From Bacteroidota bacterium (GTDB lineage: Bacteria; Bacteroidota; Bacteroidia; Chitinophagales; Chitinophagaceae): a DNA stretch of 49,568 nt. Below the pieces are notes generated by a model. The model saw only the letters and a list, made by a program, of their open reading frames with translations. It had not been told where the DNA came from and did not search any database. Every line of letters starts with the position of its first letter. Within the stretch, counting starts at the first letter, position 1. A program made the position numbers and the translations under genes. Below, one piece after another: positions 17,323 through 25,588 of the stretch. Location of the stretch: assembly GCA_023428755.1 (NCBI GenBank), contig JAEYWX010000033.1:1-49568 (forward strand), in the 5' to 3' direction.

Positions 17323-17748
17323 CTATTTCACTTTTTGCCGGATATACTTCAACACATCGCCGCTTTCCACAACCGGCTTATCTGTAACATCACATTTGTA
17401 CCAATAGATCCATGCAGCAAACTCACCTTTATCTGTGTAAACAGTTGTAACTGCACGTTCGTATAATTGCGTTTCGCCCTCTTCGGGATGCACGCCTTCA
17501 TAATCATCTAACTGACTGATGGCCCAATTAAATTCTTCAGGTGAATTGGCTTCGTATAATTCACCAATAATGTATGCCTCATCAGCGCTGGGTAATGCGG
17601 CCGGATAATCGCCCAAATCGTACAATCTGCCTTGCACTTTTCCATCGGCAAGATGTTTAAAATAAGGTGTAATGTATTGAAATGCCGGGCCATGAAAACC
17701 ACTCCGCAGGCTTCCGTAAACAAATAATAATTGAATGGCATCGTTCAT
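17323..17748 (-). CDS. Gamma-glutamylcyclotransferase (AIG2-like) family protein
   Basis: This is a 141-residue GGCT/AIG2-fold protein. The hallmark LFVYGSLRSGFHGPAF is at residues 8-23, followed by GRLYDLGDYPAALPS, a GELYE strand and the ...LDDYEGVHPEEGETQLYERAVTTVY tail that closes the cavity. Such enzymes release 5-oxoproline from gamma-glutamyl compounds, though small family members have diverse substrates. It lies 24 bases upstream of lpxH on the same strand and may share its transcript. A near-consensus -7 box (TATCTTTA) sits about 4 bases before its ATG. Confidence 0.88.
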   Translation of the reverse strand: MNDAIQLLFVYGSLRSGFHGPAFQYITPYFKHLADGKVQGRLYDLGDYPAALPSADEAYIIGELYEANSPEEFNWAISQLDDYEGVHPEEGETQLYERAVTTVYTDKGEFAAWIYWYKCDVTDKPVVESGDVLKYIRQKVK

Positions 17749-17767
17749 GCCTTAAAGATACAATGAA

Positions 17768-17807
17768 GAAGGAACAAGATTCAAGAAAAAAGGAACAAGA
17801 TACAAGG
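17768..17807. repeat. Two tandem copies of an AAGGAACAAGAT-CAAG motif
   Basis: Copy 1 (17769-17785) and copy 2 (17790-17806) share AAGGAACAAGAT followed by TCAAG or ACAAG. The motif resembles a GGAACAAGATACAAG repeat found between genes in many Bacteroidota. It occupies the gap between the LUD gene and the GGCT gene, and no terminator is visible there. Confidence 0.5.
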
Positions 17808-17864
17808 TGAAAGAGATGAAAATCCAAAAATAACACGACGCACCTTTAACCCTTGATCTGATAA

Positions 17865-18497
17865 TTACTTTTCAATCAAAAACACAAACACTTCCTTGGG
17901 GCCGTGTACACCCACCACCAATGTTTTTTCAATATCAGCCGTGCGGCTGGGACCTGTTGCAAAACTGAGAAACGATGGAATGTCGCCGTTGTATTTCTCC
18001 TTCAACACCTGTAATGCATCTTTGAGATCGTATACCAATTGATCGCTGTAAGCAACACATACATGCACAGGCGCATATACACTTGTAGTACGCCCACTTT
18101 CGTTTGCTGTACTCAACACAATTGTGCCCGTGCGGCTTACCAACAACTCACAACCGGTTACACTTACATCACAATCAGCAAGCTCTTTATGAAACGTAAC
18201 CGGAAATTTCTGCTGCAATAATTGCTGCAATGATTTTTCACGGCACACTACCTTGTCCCATTTGCGAGCAGCCGCTAATTGCAACAATTGCTCAACCATA
18301 TCCTGTTCATTGGCACAAAACACAAATTTGCCTTGCAGGCTTGTAAACTGTTGTGCAAACTGAACCGCCATGTCATCCACCGGTGGTTGAAACACACTGT
18401 TGTTCCCTTCGCTATGAGGAAATGGAACAGGCACCGGATGACTCAGTGCCTGTCGTATTTTTTTAAGTATATTTTCTTTTGCTGGAGAAACACTCAT
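17865..18497 (-). CDS. LUD-domain (LutC/YkgG-like) protein
   Basis: This 210-residue protein has the LUD fold typical of LutC. The conserved core SRTGTIVLSTANESGRTTSVYAPVHVCVAYSDQLV is followed by a C-terminal FATGPSRTADIEKTLVVGVHGPKE. LutC works with the iron-sulfur proteins LutA and LutB in lactate oxidation, but neither is present here. Instead the gene overlaps the ftsH stop by four bases (ATGA). The coupling to ftsH suggests a different or additional role in this lineage. The molecular function of stand-alone LUD proteins is not established. Confidence 0.9.
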   Translation of the reverse strand: MSVSPAKENILKKIRQALSHPVPVPFPHSEGNNSVFQPPVDDMAVQFAQQFTSLQGKFVFCANEQDMVEQLLQLAAARKWDKVVCREKSLQQLLQQKFPVTFHKELADCDVSVTGCELLVSRTGTIVLSTANESGRTTSVYAPVHVCVAYSDQLVYDLKDALQVLKEKYNGDIPSFLSFATGPSRTADIEKTLVVGVHGPKEVFVFLIEK

Positions 18498-20545
18498 GCC
18501 TGAGAGTTTGTAGTAGGTTCAACTGAAATTTCATCTGCCGGGTGTGCATTGTGCGGGATTTCTGCACCATTTTCGTCCAGCAATTTTTTGGTTTCAAAAG
18601 GACGCTTTCCAATAAGCGTTTCTACATCGCTTTGAAAGAGTACTTCCTTTTCCAATAAAGCCTTGGCTAATTTTTCTACGTCAGCTTTCTTTTCAGTTAA
18701 CAAATTCTTTGTCCGCTGGTATGCCTCATCAATCAGCTTTCGTACTTCATCATCAATCATCTCTGCCGTACGCTCACTATATGGTTTTGTGAATGTTTGA
18801 TCCTGATTGGGATCGTAGTAACTGATATTTCCCAGTTTATCATTCATACCGTAAACAGTGATCATTGAATAAGCAATACGTGTGATCTGCTGCAGATCAT
18901 TACTTGCTCCGGTTGAAATTTTACCGAAGAAAATATCTTCGCTGGCACGACCGCCAAGCGTCATACAAATCTGATCGTTCAGTTGCTCAATGTTATAGAG
19001 ATACTGTTCTTTCGGCGTGTATTGCGCATAACCGAGCGCTGCCGTTCCTCTGGGAACAATGGTTACTTTTAATAACGGGTACGCATGCTCTAAATACCAA
19101 CCACATATTGCATGACCTGCTTCATGATAGGCAATGATCTCTTTTTCTTCAGGACTAATAAGTTTGTGCTTCTTCTCCAAACCGCCAATGATACGGTCAA
19201 TGGCATCCTGAAAATCACTCATATCAACGGCCACTTTTCCTTTCCGTGCGGCAATTAATGCAGCTTCATTACAAACGTTGGCAATATCGGCACCTGCAAA
19301 ACCTGGTGTTTGCTCAGCCAGTTTGTGAATATCGAGTGTTTCAGAAATTTTAATCGGCTTCAGATGTACATTAAATATCTGCTCACGACCTTTTACATCA
19401 GGACGATCAATTGAAATTTGACGATCGAAACGACCGGGACGCAACAAGGCAGAATCCAATACATCCGGACGGTTGGTTGCAGCCAGGATAATGATACCGG
19501 TGTCGCCACCAAAACCATCCATCTCCACCAGTAACTGGTTCAATGTATTTTCACGCTCATCATTACTTACAATGGCATTGCGTCCACGTGCACGGCCAAT
19601 GGCATCGATCTCATCAATAAAGATGATACAAGGCGCTTTTTCTCTCGCCTGCTTAAACAAATCACGCACACGGCTTGCACCCACACCTACAAACATTTCC
19701 ACGAAATCAGATCCACTGATACTAAAGAAAGGAACCTGTGCCTCACCCGCCATTGCTTTTGCAAGCAATGTTTTACCCGTACCGGGAGGGCCTACGAGCA
19801 ATGCACCTTTTGGAATTTTACCACCAAGTGCAGTATATTTCTTCGGATTCTTTAAAAAGTCAACGATCTCCATCACTTCCACTTTCGCTTCATCCAAACC
19901 TGCAACATCCTGGAAGGTAACATTCACTCTTGTTCCTTTTTCAAACAGCTGTGCTTTTGATTTGCCGATATTGAATATACCGCCACCACCTGGTCCACCG
20001 GCACCACCACCACTGTTCATTTTCCGCATCAGCAATACCCACAATCCAATTAATACCAGAATGGGAAGCAGTAAACTTATAAGCGGACTCAGCCAGTTCT
20101 CTTCATCATCATACCGTGCAACAGGTCGCCCGGTTAATGCCCGCTGTTCATTGATTAATTTATTGGTTCGTTCATCAAATGTTTTTGCATCCGAAACCGA
20201 AAACTGGAAATGCGGGCCTTTGTCTTTGTCCACCTTCAGTTTGGAATCGGTTACCATTTTGCTGATTACCGGATCGCTGAACGCTTCCGGTTTCAAGGTA
20301 ACTTTTACAACGCCCTTATTTTTTACAACGAGATAATTTTTTACATACCCTTTCAGCAACATGCTGTCTTCAAATACTACTTGCGAAGTTGGTAATGCAT
20401 CGGGCGCAATACCACGAAACAGGTTAAAGCCGATCAATACGGCAGCTATTAATGCATAGAGCCAGTAAATATTAAATTTAAATGGTTTGCGGGGGTCTTT
20501 TTTATCGCCGCTGTTCTCTGAATTATTTCCTTGATTCAAACTCAT
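18494..20545 (-). CDS. ftsH: ATP-dependent zinc metalloprotease FtsH
   Basis: This 683-residue membrane-anchored AAA+ protease degrades misfolded membrane proteins and short-lived regulators. A first membrane segment lies at about 27-44, a periplasmic domain at 50-150 and a second segment at about 153-173, followed by a Gly-rich linker. The AAA module has Walker A GPPGTGKT (252-259), Walker B IIFIDEID (307-314) and the second region of homology ending in RPGRFDR. The zinc site HEAGH is at 474-478. Length and order are normal. The C-terminal tail is Glu/Asp/Pro-rich. rsfS lies upstream on the same strand, and the LUD gene overlaps its stop. Confidence 0.98.
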   Translation of the reverse strand: MSLNQGNNSENSGDKKDPRKPFKFNIYWLYALIAAVLIGFNLFRGIAPDALPTSQVVFEDSMLLKGYVKNYLVVKNKGVVKVTLKPEAFSDPVISKMVTDSKLKVDKDKGPHFQFSVSDAKTFDERTNKLINEQRALTGRPVARYDDEENWLSPLISLLLPILVLIGLWVLLMRKMNSGGGAGGPGGGGIFNIGKSKAQLFEKGTRVNVTFQDVAGLDEAKVEVMEIVDFLKNPKKYTALGGKIPKGALLVGPPGTGKTLLAKAMAGEAQVPFFSISGSDFVEMFVGVGASRVRDLFKQAREKAPCIIFIDEIDAIGRARGRNAIVSNDERENTLNQLLVEMDGFGGDTGIIILAATNRPDVLDSALLRPGRFDRQISIDRPDVKGREQIFNVHLKPIKISETLDIHKLAEQTPGFAGADIANVCNEAALIAARKGKVAVDMSDFQDAIDRIIGGLEKKHKLISPEEKEIIAYHEAGHAICGWYLEHAYPLLKVTIVPRGTAALGYAQYTPKEQYLYNIEQLNDQICMTLGGRASEDIFFGKISTGASNDLQQITRIAYSMITVYGMNDKLGNISYYDPNQDQTFTKPYSERTAEMIDDEVRKLIDEAYQRTKNLLTEKKADVEKLAKALLEKEVLFQSDVETLIGKRPFETKKLLDENGAEIPHNAHPADEISVEPTTNSQA

Positions 20546-20653
20546 CTTTTTGTTTTTTTCCCGTGCTGCGGGATTTCTGATAGTATTACAATTTTGTGGC
20601 TAAAAGTTTCAGGCGTTATTTGTTAAATTTTTTCCCGGCTTTTGTCCGTTTAT

Positions 20654-21061
20654 TTATTCGTGATCGGCGCTGTTTGCATCGCTCCACATTTCTTCCAGGC
20701 GATAAAACTTGCGGGTTTCGGGTTGAAAAATGTGAACCACCACATTTACATAATCAACCAATACCCATTGCAATGCATTCTTTCCTTCATGCCGGTACGG
20801 GTTTTCGCCACATTCTTCTTTCACCAGGTATTCTACATGATCGGCAATGGCCTTTACCTGTGTGGTGCTGGTTGCTTCGCAGATGATGAAAAAATCGGAA
20901 ACAGCTTCGGGAATCTTCCGTAAATCAAGACTTACAATATGTTCACCCTTTTTTTCCTGGATAGCACGCAGGATGGTTTTGAATAATTTACTGTTTCGGT
21001 TGATGCGGGAACTGGCCTTTGAATCTTTACTCCGGCTATTTAAGAGAGATAGTGTACTCAA
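20654..21061 (-). CDS. rsfS: Ribosome silencing factor RsfS
   Basis: This 135-residue Iojap/YbeB-family protein binds uL14 on the large subunit and blocks subunit joining in starvation. The core runs from LFKTILRAIQEKKGEHIVSLDLRKI through SDFFIICEATSTTQVKAIADHVEY to WVLVDYVNVVVHIFQPETRKFYRLEEMW, which is diagnostic. The frame has no ATG near the expected N-terminus. The first possible start is TTG at 21061, right after a stop codon four codons upstream, so TTG is probably used. This adds a Ser/Lys/Arg-rich N-terminal extension of about 25 residues. ftsH follows 108 bases downstream. Confidence 0.92.
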   Translation of the reverse strand: MSTLSLLNSRSKDSKASSRINRNSKLFKTILRAIQEKKGEHIVSLDLRKIPEAVSDFFIICEATSTTQVKAIADHVEYLVKEECGENPYRHEGKNALQWVLVDYVNVVVHIFQPETRKFYRLEEMWSDANSADHE

Positions 21062-21161
21062 TCGCTTGGTGGTTTAATGAATAAATCTGTTTTTTGCTAC
21101 AACGTTCCATCGTAGCTTTTTACTTTTTATTTTGTCCAAAATTATACAATCTTACGCAACC

Positions 21162-21908
21162 ATGCCTCTTAAAAAATCTGATGCCTCCTGGATTGAGCTG
21201 GACATTGTTGACAGCACCAACAACTATGCCATGGGGTTGGTTCATGCAGGAGTGGCACAGCATGGTACAGCCGTGTTTGCCCACCACCAAAACAAGGGCA
21301 AAGGGCAGCGGGGCAAAAGCTGGGAAACAGAGCCGGGAGCCAACCTTAGCTTTTCCATTATTCTGCAGCCGCAGTTCCTGCTGCCAGCACAGATGTTTCA
21401 GTTACTGGCGGTTACCGCCCTTTCAGTAAGGCAGGAGTTGGAGAAATTGATCGGGGACGAAGCAAAAATTAAATGGCCCAACGATTTGTACTGGCGTGAC
21501 AGAAAGACAGGGGGAATTTTAATTGAAAACATTGTGCGGGGTACCCACTGGCAATGGGCGGTAGCTGGCATAGGCATCAACGTGAATCAAACAGCATTCG
21601 GTGCTTTGCAGAATCCGGTTTCCATTAAGCAAATAACCGGCAAAGAAACGTCCATTCAGGAACTGGCCCGATCGATCCATACTGCTCTTTTACATTCGTT
21701 GGATGTATTGAAACGGGATGGCTTCGATGGTTTTTTTCAGCAATACAACCTTCATTTGTACAAACAGGGGCAAATGGTGCAGCTAAAAAAGGGAAGCCGG
21801 AGTTTTATTACAAAACTGAAAGGGGTAAACAAACAGGGCCAACTGCAAACCGGGATCGATACAGAAGAATGTTTTGATTTTGGTGAAGTGGAATGGATCA
21901 TCGGATAA
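21162..21908 (+). CDS. birA: Biotin--[acetyl-CoA-carboxylase] ligase
   Basis: This is a 248-residue enzyme that attaches biotin to carboxylase carrier domains. It carries the GKGQRGKSWETEPGANL variant of the biotinyl-AMP loop, KWPNDLYW, KTGGILIENI and a short C-terminal SH3-like domain. It begins directly with the catalytic domain (WIELDIVDSTNNYAM), without the N-terminal winged helix of E. coli BirA, so it should not act as a repressor. The ATG at 21162 is chosen; an in-frame TTG ten codons earlier is the alternative. It is divergent from rsfS and stands upstream of the isocitrate dehydrogenase gene, which has its own promoter. Confidence 0.95.
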   Translation: MPLKKSDASWIELDIVDSTNNYAMGLVHAGVAQHGTAVFAHHQNKGKGQRGKSWETEPGANLSFSIILQPQFLLPAQMFQLLAVTALSVRQELEKLIGDEAKIKWPNDLYWRDRKTGGILIENIVRGTHWQWAVAGIGINVNQTAFGALQNPVSIKQITGKETSIQELARSIHTALLHSLDVLKRDGFDGFFQQYNLHLYKQGQMVQLKKGSRSFITKLKGVNKQGQLQTGIDTEECFDFGEVEWIIG

Positions 21909-21936
21909 TTCTTCCTGATTTTAACCAACTCTCCTG

Positions 21937-21966
21937 TTTTCCTAAGCCTGCCGGGGCTTACCTTTG
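21937..21966 (+). promoter_or_regulatory. Promoter of the isocitrate dehydrogenase gene
   Basis: TACCTTTG at 21959-21966 matches the -7 consensus exactly. TTTT at 21937-21940 lies 18 bases upstream as a weak -33 element. The ATG is 22 bases further on, giving a short leader of about 15 bases. Confidence 0.5.
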
Positions 21967-21988
21967 CGGCACGTAAAAAAGTAATAAC

Positions 21989-23440
21989 ATGAAAATTGCT
22001 GTAGCAAAAGGCGATGGAATTGGTCCGGAAATTATGGAAGCCGTATTATCTATTTTCAAAGCCAATCATGTTCCCCTGGAATATGAAATGGTTGATATGG
22101 GAAAATGGGTGTTCGACAAAGGGTTCAACAATGGAATGACTCCCGAAGCAAAACAAACCATTGAAAATTTAGGTTTACTCTTCAAAGGTCCCATGGAAAC
22201 TCCCAAAGGCAAAGGTGTGAAAAGCATCAATGTTACAGCACGTAAAACCTGGAACACGTATGCCAACAAGCGTGATTTCCAAACCCTGCATGGTGTTGAT
22301 ACCGTGTTTAGCAAAGCAGGTATCCCCATCGACATTACAGTAGTTCGTGAAAATATTGAAGATACCTATGGTGGTATAGAACATATGTTAACGCATGATG
22401 TGGCGTTAAGCCGTCGTTTTATTACACGACCCGGCAGTATGCAGGTGATTCGTTATGCATTTGAAATGGCAAAGCAAAAAAATGCACGCCGCATTACCTG
22501 TGGACACAAAGCCAACATCATGAAGATCACCGATGGTTTGTTCCTCGAGTGTTTTTATGAAGTGGCAAAAGAATATCCGGAATTAAAAGCCGATGATATT
22601 ATTGTGGATGATTTGTGTATGAAACTGGTTACACGCCCCGATTTGTTTGATGTGGTTGTGTTAACCAATCTGCAAGGTGATATTGTAAGTGATCTTTGTG
22701 CTGGTTTGGTAGGCGGATTGGGTTTTGCACCTTCCGCAAACATTGGTGATCATATTTCGATTTTCGAAGCGGTGCATGGTACTGCTCCGGATATTGCCGG
22801 AAAAAATATTGCCAATCCCACTGCTTTGTTATTAAGTGGATTGGCTATGCTTCGTCATGTGGGTTTAACAGAAAATGCCGCTATCATTGAAAACGCTTTG
22901 CTGTACACTTTAGAAAACGGTGTACACACCGGTGATTTTGGTGACAAGACAATTCCAAGTGTAAATACAACAGAGTTTGCCAATGCCATCATCAGCAACT
23001 TTGGAAAAAAACCAGCCAATGGGGGAAAAGAAATTGTTCCCAACAAACCGGGAACGCCTACTCCATTGAAACTGGAATACAATTCGATGATGGTGTCAAC
23101 CGAAAGCGAAGCCGATACAATTGTTGGTGTTGATTTGTTTATTGAAAGTGATGAGCAGCCAACCGCTATTGCAGAAAAATGTCAACGGCATGCCGGTGTA
23201 AAATTTAAATTGGTCAACATCAGCAATCGAGGCACACAGGTATGGCCCACCGGTTCTGTTTACACCAACCTGGTAAATCAATACAATGTTCGTTTTGAAA
23301 GTATTGAAGATTATCCGCTCAATCAGCAGGATGTAATTGGACTGTATGTAAGCATGAGTGGTAATTTCAAGATCTGTTCTTTTGAACTACTGAATATGTG
23401 GGGCGATAAGAAGGCGTATAGTTTGGCGCAGGGGCAATAA
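21989..23440 (+). CDS. icd: Isocitrate dehydrogenase, Thermus/Rickettsia type, probably NAD-preferring
   Basis: This 483-residue TCA enzyme oxidises isocitrate to 2-oxoglutarate. The length and the extra C-terminal domain (about 350-483) match the Thermus/Rickettsia class. Visible active-site residues are Ser79 and Asn81 with Arg85 (KSINVTARK), Arg120 and Tyr127 (VVRENIEDTYGGIEH), Lys174 (CGHKANIMKITDG), and Asp231 and Asp235 (LQGDIVSD). The cofactor loop reads HGTAPDIAGKNIANPTA. Asp268-Ile269 stand where E. coli NADP enzyme has Lys344-Tyr345, a substitution linked to NAD preference. Database names for this family often say NADP-dependent, so the cofactor call is my inference. It is a single-gene unit with promoter and terminator. 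Confidence 0.95.
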   Translation: MKIAVAKGDGIGPEIMEAVLSIFKANHVPLEYEMVDMGKWVFDKGFNNGMTPEAKQTIENLGLLFKGPMETPKGKGVKSINVTARKTWNTYANKRDFQTLHGVDTVFSKAGIPIDITVVRENIEDTYGGIEHMLTHDVALSRRFITRPGSMQVIRYAFEMAKQKNARRITCGHKANIMKITDGLFLECFYEVAKEYPELKADDIIVDDLCMKLVTRPDLFDVVVLTNLQGDIVSDLCAGLVGGLGFAPSANIGDHISIFEAVHGTAPDIAGKNIANPTALLLSGLAMLRHVGLTENAAIIENALLYTLENGVHTGDFGDKTIPSVNTTEFANAIISNFGKKPANGGKEIVPNKPGTPTPLKLEYNSMMVSTESEADTIVGVDLFIESDEQPTAIAEKCQRHAGVKFKLVNISNRGTQVWPTGSVYTNLVNQYNVRFESIEDYPLNQQDVIGLYVSMSGNFKICSFELLNMWGDKKAYSLAQGQ

Positions 23441-23461
23441 GAAATAAACTGATCCATATTT

Positions 23462-23494
23462 AAAAAAGAGCTTCTTCGCTGAAGCTCTTTTTTT
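23462..23494. terminator. Bidirectional Rho-independent terminator after icd
   Basis: A 12-bp stem (23463-23474 with 23481-23492) has an AGAGCTTC core and a six-base loop. It is A-rich on the left and has a T-run on the right. It ends icd on the plus strand and could also end the decayed minus-strand gene at 23553-23854. Confidence 0.85.
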
Positions 23495-23552
23495 ATGCAA
23501 CAATGAACTTGTCTATATCAGTTTTTCAAATCAATTATTCACTGCACCCGCA

Positions 23553-23854
23553 TCAACTCAGCAGATGTTCGATTTTTTTAGCAGTTGTAAGCACTCCTGC
23601 ATTATTACAACCACCCACTCCACAAGACGATTGAAAGCTCGGAAACACATTTGTTGAAAATTGTATTTCAGTACCACTGAAGTGAGGCGTGTATGTAGTA
23701 CAGCACCACCATTGTTGCCACCACCTGTTACCCCACTAATGCGAGAAAAAAGAAACAGGTTGCCTTGTGTATTTCCTTCTAAAAATTTCCCGGGAACATC
23801 ATCGTATACTTGCGTTGATGATTTATTGATTATGTTGCAGTGAATAGCGGTCAT
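23553..23854 (-). pseudogene. Frameshifted remnant of an unrecognised minus-strand gene
   Basis: Two overlapping minus-strand frames each give half of a protein-like sequence. One runs from ATG 23854 through INKSSTQVYDDVPGKFLEG and LFLFSRISGVTGGGNNGG. The other takes over near 23690-23740 as YTPHFSGTEIQFSTNVFPSF, then SSCGVGGCNNAGVLTTAKKI, and ends at TGA 23553-23555. Joining them needs one frameshift. The second half looks like an exported, Cys/Gly-containing protein. A terminator lies just downstream. I do not recognise the family. A sequencing error, a real short gene or chance are alternatives. Confidence 0.4.
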
Positions 23855-23867
23855 CAATTTTAGAATC

Positions 23868-24956
23868 ATGCAACTGAACAGCAAGGAAGCAACTGCCCAA
23901 CCACTGCAAAGCAAACAACATTTTCTCATCCTCGATGGATTACGGGGAGTTGCAGCATTAGCTGTTGTTGTATTTCATTTCATGGAATGGATCATTACCG
24001 ACTTTTCGAAAAACTTTATTGCACATGGATTTCTGGCAGTTGATTTCTTTTTCTGCCTGTCAGGATTTGTAATTGCGTATGCATACGATAGTCGCTTGAA
24101 ATCAATGAGCATAAAAACATTTTTCAAACTACGGTTGATCCGTTTACATCCATTGGTGGTGCTGGGTTCGGTGCTGGGTTTGCTCGGCTTTTTGTTTGAT
24201 CCCTTTTCAAATGAAGCAGCACAATTCAGCAGTGGTATGATTGCCTTATTTTTTTTAAGCTCGGTATTTCTGATTCCAATGCCGATGATGGCAGACCGTG
24301 GCTTTAACCTGTTTAGTTTTAATGCACCTGCGTGGTCATTATTCTGGGAATACATTGCCAATATCCTTTATGCACTTGTGTTACGCAAACTCAGCCGACC
24401 AATTTTAATACTGCTTGCTGCACTTGCTGCAGCAGGTATTTGTATCATTTTATATCGCAACGGCAACCTGCTGGGTGGCTGGTCGAAAGATAACTTTTGG
24501 GATGGTGCTGTACGGGTTGCCTATTCATTTTTAGCAGGCATGATCGTTTACCGTTCAAACTGGATCATCAAAAACAAGCTGGGCTTTACGGGCCTCACCA
24601 TTTTGTTAGTGCTTGCTTTCCTGATGCCGTTTGGAAAATGGAACTGGCTTACGGAATCATTTGCAGTTATTATCTATTTTCCTTTGATCGTTGCGCTGGG
24701 GGCAGGAACCACGCTGTCGGAAAAAGTAAAGAAACTATGTACATTCTCCGGTTCTGTTTCTTATCCGTTGTACATGACGCATTATGCATTTATCTGGATA
24801 TTCGGTCATTATTACCTGCAACAAAAACCAAGCACAACTGAATTGGCAATTGTAGTTAGCTGTGGCACTGTGCTGCTTGTTCTGTTCAGTTATTTGGTAA
24901 TGAAACGATACGATGTGCCGGTAAGAAAATATTTACAGAGGCGCTGGACCAAGTAA
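23868..24956 (+). CDS. Acyltransferase family 3 (OafA-like) integral membrane protein
   Basis: This 362-residue polytopic enzyme has about ten membrane segments. The N-terminal signature is DGLRGVAALAVVVFHF, in which Arg and His are spaced R-x10-H as in the catalytic motif of the family, followed by FLAVDFFFCLSGFVIAYAY. Family members transfer acetyl or other acyl groups to surface polysaccharides, lipids or peptidoglycan. Here the substrate is unknown because no polysaccharide cluster adjoins. It is convergent with bcp, with only 9 bases between the stops. Confidence 0.92.
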   Translation: MQLNSKEATAQPLQSKQHFLILDGLRGVAALAVVVFHFMEWIITDFSKNFIAHGFLAVDFFFCLSGFVIAYAYDSRLKSMSIKTFFKLRLIRLHPLVVLGSVLGLLGFLFDPFSNEAAQFSSGMIALFFLSSVFLIPMPMMADRGFNLFSFNAPAWSLFWEYIANILYALVLRKLSRPILILLAALAAAGICIILYRNGNLLGGWSKDNFWDGAVRVAYSFLAGMIVYRSNWIIKNKLGFTGLTILLVLAFLMPFGKWNWLTESFAVIIYFPLIVALGAGTTLSEKVKKLCTFSGSVSYPLYMTHYAFIWIFGHYYLQQKPSTTELAIVVSCGTVLLVLFSYLVMKRYDVPVRKYLQRRWTK

Positions 24957-24965
24957 CGATCGCCA

Positions 24966-25517
24966 CTATTTCGCAATCTGTTGTACCGCATCAAGTATTT
25001 GCTGGGTGTGAATTTTTGTAAGCACTCGTGTGATAACAGCATCAATCATTCCTTTTTCATTGATGACAAAAGTGGTGCGTACCAGGCCATCATAAATTTT
25101 ACCCATGAACTGTTTTTTGCCCCACACATCGTAGGCATTGATCACCGCATGCTCTTCATCAGCAATTAACCGAAATGGCAGGTTATTTTTTTGTTCGAAA
25201 CGTTTGTGTTTTTCCACCCCATCTTCACTCACTCCAATAATTTCATACCCGAGTTTTTTCAGTTCAGAAAAATTATCACGGAGGTTGCAAGCCTGCACTG
25301 TACAACTTGCTGTAAGATCCTGCGGATAGAAATACAGAATAATCTTTTTGCCTTTGTAATCGGTTGAAGAAATTTTCTTCCCATCCTGATCAACACCTTT
25401 AAAAGCCGGTGCTTTTTCGCCAACCTTTAATTTGGTAACGTAGTTTTTAAAGGGCTCTTTCTTTACAGACTTCTTAGCTGCTTCTTTTTTTACGATCGCT
25501 TTCTTTTTTGTTGCCAT
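24966..25517 (-). CDS. bcp: Thioredoxin-dependent peroxiredoxin, BCP type
   Basis: This 183-residue protein is an atypical 2-Cys peroxiredoxin that reduces hydroperoxides with thioredoxin as donor. The peroxidatic Cys72 is in YFYPQDLTASCTVQACNLRD, with the likely resolving Cys77. The commoner PGCT motif reads ASCT here. VGEKAPAF, GVSEDGVEKHKRF and RTTFVINEKGMIDAV complete the fold. A Lys-rich tail of about 22 residues precedes the domain; it is absent from the usual 150-residue BCP and could bind nucleic acid or another acidic partner. It lies 71 bases downstream of the M23 gene on the same strand. Confidence 0.94.
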   Translation of the reverse strand: MATKKKAIVKKEAAKKSVKKEPFKNYVTKLKVGEKAPAFKGVDQDGKKISSTDYKGKKIILYFYPQDLTASCTVQACNLRDNFSELKKLGYEIIGVSEDGVEKHKRFEQKNNLPFRLIADEEHAVINAYDVWGKKQFMGKIYDGLVRTTFVINEKGMIDAVITRVLTKIHTQQILDAVQQIAK

Positions 25518-25588
25518 GTGAGTATAAACCGTTTCCGTAGAAACAACGCTGTTGTTGAATTGTTCGGATATGAACGAATGCGTTAAAA

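Noticed and set aside
19473..20336. Plus-strand 287-codon open frame opposite ftsH
   Set aside because: It lies wholly antisense to the conserved AAA and linker region of ftsH, and its protein shows no family features; it is a shadow of ftsH codon usage.
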